This document shows positions 46,909-54,201 of a stretch of DNA of 64,000 nucleotides, piece after piece. Every line of letters begins with the position of its first letter. Positions within the stretch are counted from its first letter, which is position 1. A program made the position numbers and the translations under genes. Source of the stretch: an uncultured Phycisphaerales bacterium (GTDB taxonomy: Bacteria; Planctomycetota; Phycisphaerae; Sedimentisphaerales; Anaerobacaceae); NCBI GenBank assembly GCA_937927975.1, contig CALEZT010000157.1:1-64000 (forward strand), written 5' to 3'. Under the pieces are notes generated by a model, which was given only the letters and a program-made list of their open reading frames with translations, had not been told where the DNA came from and did no database searches.

Positions 46909-49900
46909 ATGAATCACAGATTAACCTGTCTGGCTGCCGTGTGTGCCCTGCTGCTCGCCGCCGGCGGCGCAGGCGCCCAGGAGCTGGGAAAAGGCAAAGT
47001 ACTCTTCGAGTACTGGCTTGGAGGGAGCATCAACAACAATGTTGACACCCTCAAGGCCGATGCCCGTTTCCCGAACAACCCTGGGCAGAGCGAGTGGCGT
47101 GACGGAATGGATCGCCCGGACTGGGCCGGCATGGACTATTGGGGCGCCCGAGGACGCGCGTTCCTGACCCCGCCGGAAACAGGCGACTACACCTTCTGGA
47201 CCGCCAGCGACGACGACAGCGAGCTGTGGTTGAGCACGGACGACAATCCGGCCAACGCCAAGATGATCGCCAACGTCGAAGGCTGGTGCAATTACCAGAA
47301 CTGGACCGGCACGGGCCAGGCCCCGGGCGCCAATCGCCAGTCGGCCCCGGTTTCCCTGGTCGCAGGCCAGAAGTACTACATTGAATTGTTGTTCTCCGAT
47401 GGCACCGGCGGCGGCCATGCCAGCGTCGGCTGGGCAGGTCCCGGCGTCGGCGAGACCCCGGTGGTCCTCAAGGGCGACGTCCTGACCGCCTTCATCCGCG
47501 ACCCGGAGCCCATGCTGCTGGCCCAGAATCCCGAGCCGGCCAACGGCGCGGTCGACGTGACCAACCCGCTGTTCACCTGGAAGGCCGGCGTCAACGCGGT
47601 CTCGCACGAGGTCTACGTGGGCAACGACCCGGTCCTGGGACCGAATGATCTGGTCGCGGCCAGCGCCCTCAACATGTACTACCATCTGGCGGGCCTCACC
47701 CCTGCCGCCAAGTATTACTGGCGCGTCGACGAGATCGATGCCGCCGGCAACAAGTACGAAGGCGCGGTTTGGTCCTTCACGGTTCAGCCGATCCAGGCCT
47801 ACAACCTGAGCCCGTACGACGGCGCCCTGTTCCGCGCCTTGGACACGCAGCTCACGTGGAAGGCCGGCAGCACCGCCATGAGCCATGACGTCTACCTGAG
47901 CACGAGCCTCGAAGACGTCAATTCCGCAGCAGCAGCCGCTTTCCAGGGCAATCAGACGGGCACGACTTTCGCACCGGCTGCTCTGGAGCTTGGCACCGTC
48001 TACTACTGGCGCATCGATGAAGTCGACACCGCCGGTGAAAAGATCCTTGGCGACATCCTGACCTTCTCCACGATTCAGGAGGGCATGGGCGGCGCCACCT
48101 ACGAAGTCTGGTCGAACGTCGCCGGCGGATCGATCGCCGATCTGACGAACGACGTGAACTTCCCGCGCAATCCCACCACCGTGAGCACCGTGTCGAACAT
48201 GGAGGCCCCGGTTGATGCGGCCGAGACATTCGGCGGCAGAATCTCGGCCTGGTTGCATGTTCCGGTCGCCGGCGAGTACACCTTCTGGATCGCCAGCGAT
48301 GACGCCAGCCAGTTGTTCCTTGGCGCCGACAAGAACTCGGCCAAGGTGATCGCGACCGTCGAAAGCTGGACGGGCTCCCGTGCCTGGGACAGCGTGGCCT
48401 CTCAGAAGTCGGCCCCCGTCCAACTGGCTGAGGGCGTCTACTACATCGCGGCCCTCTACAAAGAAGGCGGCGGCGGCGACAACTGCTCGGTGGCCTGGCA
48501 GGGTCCGGCGGTTCCGGTTCGCGAACTCGTCATGGACGGCTTCATCACGCCGTTCGTGGGTCTGTGGGCCGATGATCCTTCTCCGGCCGACGGCGCCCAG
48601 GGCCAGCCGGATCGACCGGTTCTCGACTGGATGGCCGGCGTTGGGGCCATCGAACACGCGGTCTACCTGAGCACGGACAAGAACGCCGTAGCCAATAGCG
48701 CCGCGGGCGCTCTGAAAGTTCGCACCGCCGAGACTTCCTATGTGCCGGCAGCGCTGAACTGGAATACGACCTACTATTGGAAGGTGGACGAAACGGACGC
48801 AGACGGAAACGTCTGGCCGGGCTTCGTCTGGAGCTTCAAGGTCGCCGATTACATCCCGGTCGTCGATGATGCCATCTCCGTGACCTACGACAACACCGCG
48901 GATCCGTTCATCACCGAACTGGCTTTGGAGTACGACGGTCCGCAGGATTGGACCAAGAACGGCGTCACTTCGCTGCAATTGGATCTCAAGGGCAACGCGC
49001 CGAAACTGGCCGTCAATGGCGGCACCGTCTCTCTGATGGCGGCCGGCGCCGACATCTGGAACAACGCCGACGAGTTCCGCTACGCGTACAAGACCCTCAA
49101 CGGCGACGGCACGATGATCGCCCGCGTGGCCAGCCGCGGCACCGGGTCCAATGAGTGGGCCAAGGGCGGCGTCATGATCCGCCAGAGCGTCGAGGCCGGC
49201 TCGACCCACGCCTACATGCCCATCACGGCCGGCGGCGGCAACGGCGCCAGCTTCCAGGGGCGTCTGGCGGCCAACGGCGGCTCCTCCAACAGCGACAGCG
49301 GCACCGCGGTCGCACCGCCGTACTTCGTGAAGATCGAGCGCGTCGGCAGCACGTTCAACGGCTTCATCTCCGCTGACGGCGCCGAGTGGAACCAACTCGG
49401 TACCTGGACCATCGAGATGGCCGACCCGGTCCTGATCGGTCTGGCCGTCACGTCGCACGCCTCGGGCGAGCTGCGGACTTTCACGTTCGACAGCCTCTCG
49501 ACGACGGGCGACGTCACCGGCAATTGGACGGTCGCCGACATCGGTGTCGCCCAGGGCGGCAATGATCCCGCTCCGGTGTACGTGGCCCTGACCGACAGCG
49601 CCGGCAAGACCGCCGTCGTGAAGCATCCGGACAACCCGAATGTCACGATGAAGACGGATTGGCTGACCTGGAAGATCCTGACCTCGCGGTTCTCCGGCGT
49701 CAACCTCAAGGCGATCACGAAGGTGACCCTCGGCATCGGCGACGGCAAGGCCGGCGGCGTGGGCATTCTCCAGGTGGCCAACGTCCGCGTGGTCAAGCCG
49801 GTCACGATCAACGTCGTGAACCCCAGCTTCGAGCAGCCGAACGCCACCAAGAATATGCTCTTCCCCGGCGATGCGATTCGCTTCGAGAGCGTGCCGGGCT

Positions 49901-50310
49901 GGAAGACGGACAAGGCTCCCGCCAATTCGAGCATTCGCAAGGGTATGAATGCCACAGCCGGGAGTTGGGCCGCGTTCCTGTTCGGCGGCGATCCCTCGAT
50001 CTGGCAGGCGACGGGCCACACCGTCGTCGAAGGCGAGGCCTTCACGTTGACCGTGGACGCCTCGGTCTCGTTCGGGGCGGTTCGCGACAACAAGGCCAAC
50101 CTCAGGATGTCGTTCTTCTATGACGACGGCGGCAAGCGTGTGACCTTGGCGACCAGCGACGTGGTTCTGGCGGGCTATCCGCACACGTACACGTTGTCGT
50201 TCTCGAGCGTGGACAACCGCGCTCCGGTCGGACGCAAGCTCGGCGTCGAGTTCGTCAACCTGCTGGACAACGGCATCAGCGTGGACAATGTGCGTGTGAC
50301 GATGAAGTAG
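46909..50310 (+). CDS. Secreted PA14-domain protein with Fn3-like modules
   Basis: A 1133-residue protein with a signal peptide (CLAAVCALLLAAGGAGA). Two PA14 domains (about 30-200 and 395-545) have the marks YTFWTASDDDSELWLS and YTFWIASDDASQLFLG. Fn3-like modules with YYWRVDEI/YYWRIDEV/YYWKVDET signatures follow each. A concanavalin-like segment (about 690-830, GVMIRQSVEAGSTHAYM) and a C-terminal beta domain (about 955-1133, VNPSFEQPNATKN) end the protein. It probably binds surface glycans. Its last 38 codons form the start of the 711-bp tandem duplication. AGGAGGAAGATC precedes the ATG. Confidence 0.87.
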   Translation: MNHRLTCLAAVCALLLAAGGAGAQELGKGKVLFEYWLGGSINNNVDTLKADARFPNNPGQSEWRDGMDRPDWAGMDYWGARGRAFLTPPETGDYTFWTASDDDSELWLSTDDNPANAKMIANVEGWCNYQNWTGTGQAPGANRQSAPVSLVAGQKYYIELLFSDGTGGGHASVGWAGPGVGETPVVLKGDVLTAFIRDPEPMLLAQNPEPANGAVDVTNPLFTWKAGVNAVSHEVYVGNDPVLGPNDLVAASALNMYYHLAGLTPAAKYYWRVDEIDAAGNKYEGAVWSFTVQPIQAYNLSPYDGALFRALDTQLTWKAGSTAMSHDVYLSTSLEDVNSAAAAAFQGNQTGTTFAPAALELGTVYYWRIDEVDTAGEKILGDILTFSTIQEGMGGATYEVWSNVAGGSIADLTNDVNFPRNPTTVSTVSNMEAPVDAAETFGGRISAWLHVPVAGEYTFWIASDDASQLFLGADKNSAKVIATVESWTGSRAWDSVASQKSAPVQLAEGVYYIAALYKEGGGGDNCSVAWQGPAVPVRELVMDGFITPFVGLWADDPSPADGAQGQPDRPVLDWMAGVGAIEHAVYLSTDKNAVANSAAGALKVRTAETSYVPAALNWNTTYYWKVDETDADGNVWPGFVWSFKVADYIPVVDDAISVTYDNTADPFITELALEYDGPQDWTKNGVTSLQLDLKGNAPKLAVNGGTVSLMAAGADIWNNADEFRYAYKTLNGDGTMIARVASRGTGSNEWAKGGVMIRQSVEAGSTHAYMPITAGGGNGASFQGRLAANGGSSNSDSGTAVAPPYFVKIERVGSTFNGFISADGAEWNQLGTWTIEMADPVLIGLAVTSHASGELRTFTFDSLSTTGDVTGNWTVADIGVAQGGNDPAPVYVALTDSAGKTAVVKHPDNPNVTMKTDWLTWKILTSRFSGVNLKAITKVTLGIGDGKAGGVGILQVANVRVVKPVTINVVNPSFEQPNATKNMLFPGDAIRFESVPGWKTDKAPANSSIRKGMNATAGSWAAFLFGGDPSIWQATGHTVVEGEAFTLTVDASVSFGAVRDNKANLRMSFFYDDGGKRVTLATSDVVLAGYPHTYTLSFSSVDNRAPVGRKLGVEFVNLLDNGISVDNVRVTMK

Positions 50311-50408
50311 GAAAACGCACGTCCTCCTTCGAGGATCGTGCCTGTCGGCGAAATCGTCGATCGGGTATCGACCGAGAAGTTGAGGGGATCGGTTACATTG
50401 CTCTTACC

Positions 50409-50445
50409 GGGGCCTGCATCCTTCGGGTGCAGGCCCCGCTGTTTT
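50409..50445 (+). terminator. Intrinsic terminator after the PA14 gene
   Basis: GGGGCCTGCA (50409-50418) and TGCAGGCCCC (50428-50437) form a perfect 10-bp stem with a TCCTTCGGG loop, followed by GCTGTTTT. Confidence 0.9.
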
Positions 50446-50531
50446 GCGACGTGCCCTGTCCGAAGAAGGCTTCGATCGAGCCCGTCCAAGACGACGGCCA
50501 CCGGCGGCGGCTCTGCCCGCGCCGGCTCACG

Positions 50532-50846
50532 TCAGAGTTTCTCGGCCAATCGGCCGAGAAGGCTGGCGATATCGCTGAGCACTTTCCGAGACGGCACAGG
50601 CAGTCTCATATGCCGTTGGCCGCTGGTTTCGTCGGTCTGTATCTCCAGTCCGGGGACGATGTCGATCGGGGTCTTTCGCTCGTCGGACAGAGCCCCGCTG
50701 AGCTTGTTGAGGAAGGACAGCCCCGCCGCGGGACAAATCGCAAATAGTACATTCCCCGCCCCTTGCCTTTGCCCCGGCCCCCGCTGTACAATCCGCCCAT
50801 TGACGGCCCTGAGTGTTGGGTCGGCGAGGATCGAGAGGCGATGCAA
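50532..50846 (-). CDS. Hypothetical small protein, duplicated copy 1
   Basis: A 104-residue minus-strand frame ending in LLGRLAEKL. The part from about residue 30 (NVLFAICPAAGLSFLNKL, then ERKTPIDIVPGLEIQTDETS and VPSRKVLSDIASLLG) looks protein-like with high GC at third positions, whereas the first 30 residues do not. The true start may be a later non-ATG codon. No family is recognised. The gene lies wholly within the 711-bp duplicated unit and faces the PA14 terminator. Confidence 0.4.
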   Translation of the reverse strand: MHRLSILADPTLRAVNGRIVQRGPGQRQGAGNVLFAICPAAGLSFLNKLSGALSDERKTPIDIVPGLEIQTDETSGQRHMRLPVPSRKVLSDIASLLGRLAEKL

Positions 50847-50905
50847 TCAACCGTTTTGAGACCGAGGATGCCGGAAAATGTACCTGACACCTTTAATTCG
50901 CCCGC

Positions 50906-51021
50906 TGTCGTTCTCGAGCGTGGACAATCGCGCTCCGGTCGGACGCAAGCTCGGCGTCGAGTTCGTCAACCTGCTGGACAACGGCATCAGCGTGGACAAT
51001 GTGCGTGTGACGATGAAGTAG
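50906..51021 (+). pseudogene. Orphan 3' fragment of the PA14 gene
   Basis: This segment repeats the last 38 codons of the PA14 gene including its stop, without any start or upstream part. It is a by-product of the 711-bp duplication and is not expected to be translated. Confidence 0.85.
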
Positions 51022-51119
51022 GAAAACGCACGTCCTCCTTCGAGGATCGTGCCTGTCGGCGAAATCGTCGATCGGGTATCGACCGAGAAGTTGAGGGGAT
51101 CGGTTACATTGCTCTTACC

Positions 51120-51156
51120 GGGGCCTGCATCCTTCGGGTGCAGGCCCCGCTGTTTT
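51120..51156 (+). terminator. Duplicate of the PA14 terminator
   Basis: The same 10-bp stem and T-tail as at 50409, shifted by 711 bp within the second duplication copy. Confidence 0.85.
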
Positions 51157-51242
51157 GCGACGTGCCCTGTCCGAAGAAGGCTTCGATCGAGCCCGTCCAA
51201 GACGACGGCCACCGGCGGCGGCTCTGCCCGCGCCGGCTCACG

Positions 51243-51557
51243 TCAGAGTTTCTCGGCCAATCGGCCGAGAAGGCTGGCGATATCGCTGAGCACTTTCCGA
51301 GACGGCACAGGCAGTCTCATATGCCGTTGGCCGCTGGTTTCGTCGGTCTGTATCTCCAGTCCGGGGACGATGTCGATCGGGGTCTTTCGCTCGTCGGACA
51401 GAGCCCCGCTGAGCTTGTTGAGGAAGGACAGCCCCGCCGCGGGACAAATCGCAAATAGTACATTCCCCGCCCCTTGCCTTTGCCCCGGCCCCCGCTGTAC
51501 AATCCGCCCATTGACGGCCCTGAGTGTTGGGTCGGCGAGGATCGAGAGGCGATGCAA
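51243..51557 (-). CDS. Hypothetical small protein, duplicated copy 2
   Basis: Identical 104-codon frame to that at 50532-50846, inside the second copy of the 711-bp duplication. The same doubts about the start apply. Confidence 0.4.
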   Translation of the reverse strand: MHRLSILADPTLRAVNGRIVQRGPGQRQGAGNVLFAICPAAGLSFLNKLSGALSDERKTPIDIVPGLEIQTDETSGQRHMRLPVPSRKVLSDIASLLGRLAEKL

Positions 51558-51771
51558 TCAACCGTTTTGAGACCGAGGATGCCGGAAAATGTACCTGACA
51601 CCTTTAATTCGCCCGCGTCGAATTTTCCCCTTGACCTGGTGGGCGCGCGGCGGGTACAATGAATTTGACCTGTGTTGTTGGTGGAAGATGGGTTTCATGT
51701 CCGTTCCGCGGCAAGCAAACGCGGAAGACCGAATCGCAAACGCTATCGATGTGACCTGGAGGAGAAAACCT

Positions 51772-52542
51772 ATGCGACTTCATGCCCTGTGTTTCATCGC
51801 CGCGCTGTGCATGGTGACGCCCGCGTGGGCGGGCGTGGTCTACGACAACGATTTCGAATCGGCCGACTGGGTGGGCTGGCAGTCCTCCTATAAGCAGGCC
51901 AACACGCAGATCGGGGCCGACAGCGCCGCCTGCCCGGAGCACTTCCTCGGCCTGTTTGGCGACTATGCCCAGGCCGATCCCACGGACAACTTCAGTTACA
52001 GCGTGTATTTCAACGGGAACAACAACCATACGAATCCGGATCAGTGGGTGGGGGAAACGGCCACGCTCACCTTGGGCGGTCAGAACCCCGGCTGGTACAA
52101 CATCACCTTCGATTTCTACACCATCAATTCCTGGGATGGCGACAGCGCCAACACCGGGCCGGACACGTTCCACTTCGCCGTCAACGGCGTCGAGAAGGTC
52201 TCCGGCTGGTTCGCATCCGACGGCAGCAACTCCGCCGGGTTGATCGACCAGGGTTCCGGGCTGGTCTTCTACGACAACGGGCAGAACCGGGTCGGCAGCC
52301 GGCGTTATACTCCCTCCGTCGACTTCCTCCATGGCGGCGGCGACATGGTCTTCGCCTTCACGGGCATTCCCAACCAGCCGGACCAGGAAAACGGTAGTAC
52401 GGGATTCGTGGACGAGCCGTGGGCCCTGGACAACGTTCTGATCTCCACGCTGGAGACCCCGACGGTGCCCGAGCCCACCAGTCTGGTGCTGGTCGGAATC
52501 GGACTGGCGGGGATAGCCCGGCTCCGGAGACGCGGAGTCTAA
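51772..52542 (+). CDS. PEP-CTERM sorting-domain secreted protein
   Basis: A 256-residue protein with a signal peptide (LHALCFIAALCMVTPAWA). The mature part is a beta-rich domain (DNDFESADWVGWQSS, WYNITFDFYTINSWDGDS). It ends with VPEPTSLVLVGIGLAGIA followed by RLRRRGV: the PEP motif, one hydrophobic helix and an Arg-rich tail that define exosortase (EpsH/XrtA-type) substrates. The protein should be cleaved at or near PEP and attached to the surface. The exosortase itself is not in this window. TGGAGGAG precedes ATG 51772. Confidence 0.88.
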   Translation: MRLHALCFIAALCMVTPAWAGVVYDNDFESADWVGWQSSYKQANTQIGADSAACPEHFLGLFGDYAQADPTDNFSYSVYFNGNNNHTNPDQWVGETATLTLGGQNPGWYNITFDFYTINSWDGDSANTGPDTFHFAVNGVEKVSGWFASDGSNSAGLIDQGSGLVFYDNGQNRVGSRRYTPSVDFLHGGGDMVFAFTGIPNQPDQENGSTGFVDEPWALDNVLISTLETPTVPEPTSLVLVGIGLAGIARLRRRGV

Positions 52543-52663
52543 GAAGACGTTCAGGATCGGGAGGGCCCGGGGTCAGCCCTTCGATTACGCTTTAGCGGCT
52601 CGGCATGCGCGATGGTAGCGGCAGTGGGACTTCCCGGGCCTGCCCTTAGGATAATGGTTTCGT

Positions 52664-52766
52664 GGCGTCAGGAGGGGCGTTCCTCTTGCTGACTCGGGGA
52701 ATCTGGGCTTCCGCCGTCGATCGGGTCTTTGCATCGATTATCGACGATTTTCCATTGATTATCTGC
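52664..52766. repeat. Direct repeat A flanking the toxin-antitoxin pair
   Basis: A 103-bp segment that aligns without gaps to 53379-53481, with 83 of 103 positions identical by hand count. Both contain GCATCGAT, ATCGA and CCATTGA words. Copy A lies just before the antitoxin promoter. Confidence 0.8.
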
Positions 52767-52779
52767 CTCCGAAGTCATC

Positions 52780-52808
52780 TTGCCCGCGGGGTCCTCGGAC
52801 GGTATAAT
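52780..52808 (+). promoter_or_regulatory. Promoter of the toxin-antitoxin pair, leaderless start
   Basis: TTGCCC (52780-52785) and TATAAT (52803-52808) are 17 bp apart. The predicted transcription start, 6-7 nt after the -10, coincides with the ATG of the antitoxin at 52815. No Shine-Dalgarno site fits before that ATG, so the mRNA is probably leaderless. Confidence 0.7.
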
Positions 52809-52814
52809 CTACTC

Positions 52815-53039
52815 ATGGCGCCGGAATTTCAACATCTTGAAGAGTTGCCTTTGGCCGAGCGACTTCAGCTCGTCGAGGACCTGTGGGACAGCATCGCCCG
52901 AACCCAGGGGCAGAACCTGCCGGTTCCCGAATGGCAGCAGGCGGAGCTCGACCGCCGGAGACAGGATTACCTGCAGAACCCGGACTCGGCCAAACCCTGG
53001 TCTGAGGTCAAGAGGTCGATCCTTGAGTCCAAGGGCTAA
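52815..53039 (+). CDS. Addiction-module antitoxin (TIGR02574-type)
   Basis: A 74-residue protein with the family pattern: LPLAERLQLVEDLWDSIAR near the N-terminus and LDRRRQDYLQNPDSAKPWSEVKRSIL at the C-terminus. These small proteins pair with RelE/ParE-type toxins. The stop overlaps the toxin frame by 17 bp. The promoter places the transcript start at or next to the ATG. Confidence 0.87.
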   Translation: MAPEFQHLEELPLAERLQLVEDLWDSIARTQGQNLPVPEWQQAELDRRRQDYLQNPDSAKPWSEVKRSILESKG

Positions 53040-53334
53040 AGAGCCTCATCTTCTGCCTGCGGCCAGGCAGGATGTCGCCGATGCGCTCGCCTGGTACGAG
53101 CGGCAGGCTCTTGGCCTAGGCACGGAATTCCTGCGGTGCGTCGAGGCAACACTCCTGGCCCTGCAGAGGCATCCCCTGATGTACCCCGCTGTTTCGACCC
53201 ACTATCGCCGGGCCGTTGTCCGGAGATTCCCCTATGTCATCTTCTACGATGTCGAGCCGGAGCGAATCGTCGTCTATGCGGTCTTCCATTGCTCGCAGGA
53301 CCCGAGCAAGTGGAAAGCCAGGCTGCTGAACTGA
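53023..53334 (+). CDS. RelE/ParE-family toxin
   Basis: A 103-residue protein: HLLPAARQDVADALAWYERQALGLGTEFLRCVEATLLALQRHPLMYP, then RRAVVRRFPYVIFYDVEPERIVVYAVFHCSQDPSKW. This is the usual ParE/RelE fold with the FPYxIxY strand and AVxHxxRxPxxW-like end. The start is a TTG at 53023 (GAGG 7 nt upstream), overlapping the antitoxin, or a later codon. RelE members cut mRNA and ParE members inhibit gyrase; which applies here is not clear. Confidence 0.85.
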   Translation: MSPRAKEPHLLPAARQDVADALAWYERQALGLGTEFLRCVEATLLALQRHPLMYPAVSTHYRRAVVRRFPYVIFYDVEPERIVVYAVFHCSQDPSKWKARLLN

Positions 53335-53378
53335 GACAGAGGGCACTTCCGGGATCGGCCACTTGATTCCGCTTTAGC

Positions 53379-53481
53379 GGCGTCAGGAGATGCGTCTCTC
53401 TTGCCGGCTCGACGGATCCGGATTTCCGCCCTCAGTCGGGTTTTTGCATCGATGATCGATGATTTGCCATTGAGTATCTGC
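53379..53481. repeat. Direct repeat B flanking the toxin-antitoxin pair
   Basis: The 103-bp partner of 52664-52766, located 45 bp after the toxin gene. The start-to-start distance is 715 bp. Confidence 0.8.
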
Positions 53482-53552
53482 TCGGCATCCGCGTTCATCG
53501 GCGTTTATCCGCGGTTGATACGGCGTGGTACGTCGTGCGGGAAGCAGGAACC

Positions 53553-53617
53553 GCGGGCGGGACGCCCGCGACACGCAAGGACAGGATGCCCTCGCCACCA
53601 CGGGCAAGATGCCCGTG
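53553..53617. repeat. Pair of short GC-rich palindromes
   Basis: GCGGGCGGGACGCCCGC (53553-53569) and CACGGGCAAGATGCCCGTG (53599-53617) each fold into a tight hairpin. They lie in the 448-bp interval 53335-53782, which shows no gene. They look like REP-type intergenic elements. Confidence 0.6.
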
Positions 53618-53782
53618 CTACGCAGAACGCCTTACGGGCGGAGCGGGGTCAGGCATTGAAATGGGCCTGCAATCCGGATGTATCGTGGGCAGATTGGAGA
53701 CGTTTCTTGGTTCGCCCCCTGGGGCCCTCGGTGATCTCCGTGATTCGCGAGAGACAGATCGTCCGGCCTGCCGCCGATCAGA

Positions 53783-54085
53783 TCATGCCCTGTCCTTGGC
53801 TCTTCGCTTCGGGGTGGCAGGGTGGGACGCCGTGGCAGGGCCAGTCCGCTTGAGTTTCTCATACAGGGATTCCGGCGCGATGTCGGCGCCGTTCGGCCAG
53901 GAGATCGTTCCTCCTTCGATCCTGGCCTGCTGGAAGAACGCCGGGTCCCGCAGCGGTTCGAACACCGGTCCCCTGTCGAGGTATTGCGTGAAGTCCACCT
54001 CCCCGCTGGTCCCATCGTCAAAGGCGACGTAGTAACGGTAGCCGCCCTGGTATCGAATCTCCGTGACTTCGTTCATATCCCACAT
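53783..54085 (-). CDS. DUF2442 domain protein
   Basis: A 100-residue protein. YYVAFDDGTSGEVDFTQYL and GTISWPNGADIAPESLYEKL match the DUF2442 pattern. The C-terminus (ATASHPATPKRRAKDRA) is basic. Such genes commonly follow a DUF4160 gene and behave like toxin-antitoxin or regulatory pairs; here the DUF4160 partner is truncated just upstream. GAAGGTG precedes ATG 54085. Without its partner it may be unused. Confidence 0.82.
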   Translation of the reverse strand: MWDMNEVTEIRYQGGYRYYVAFDDGTSGEVDFTQYLDRGPVFEPLRDPAFFQQARIEGGTISWPNGADIAPESLYEKLKRTGPATASHPATPKRRAKDRA

Positions 54086-54094
54086 GGCACACCT

Positions 54095-54169
54095 TCAATC
54101 CAGCGGAGCAATCCGGTTCAGTTCTCGTCCGGCCCGCGCAAGCTGCCAGTCGGCGTCCAATTCGTCGGC
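54095..54169 (-). pseudogene. Truncated 3' end of a DUF4160 gene
   Basis: In the minus-strand frame ending at 54095 the 24 residues read ADELDADWQLARAGRELNRIAPLD and a stop (shown here as two linked parts, ADELDADWQ and LARAGRELNRIAPLD). This matches the usual DUF4160 C-terminus (ENWxxARxxxxLxRIxPL). Upstream the frame runs into the CRISPR array within about 30 bp and no N-terminal DUF4160 motif (HFHA) is found. The gene was cut, and the CRISPR locus now occupies the place of its 5' part. Confidence 0.65.
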
Positions 54170-54201
54170 GCCCGAGGGACAGTCCCTCTTTATCCCCTTT
54201 T

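Larger units (their letters stand above)
50195..51616. repeat. Tandem duplication of 711 bp, nearly identical copies
   Basis: Copy 1 (50195-50905) and copy 2 (50906-51616) match base for base with one clear difference (C at 50216 versus T at 50927, in GTGGACAAYCGC). Each copy holds the 3' end of the PA14 gene, its terminator, and a minus-strand ORF of 104 codons. The second copy of the PA14 3' end (50906-51021) is an orphan fragment with no start. The high identity points to a recent event. Confidence 0.95.

Noticed and set aside
46921..50184. A very long open frame (over 1000 codons) antisense to the PA14 gene.
   Set aside because: It is a mirror of the third-position GC bias of the real gene; its composition (Arg/Asp/Gly/His-rich) is not protein-like, while the plus strand has a signal peptide and known domains.
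50427..50747. Plus-strand frames inside the duplicated 711-bp unit.
   Set aside because: They start inside the terminator region, lack ribosome-binding sites and have unlikely composition; the minus-strand frame is the better, though still weak, candidate.
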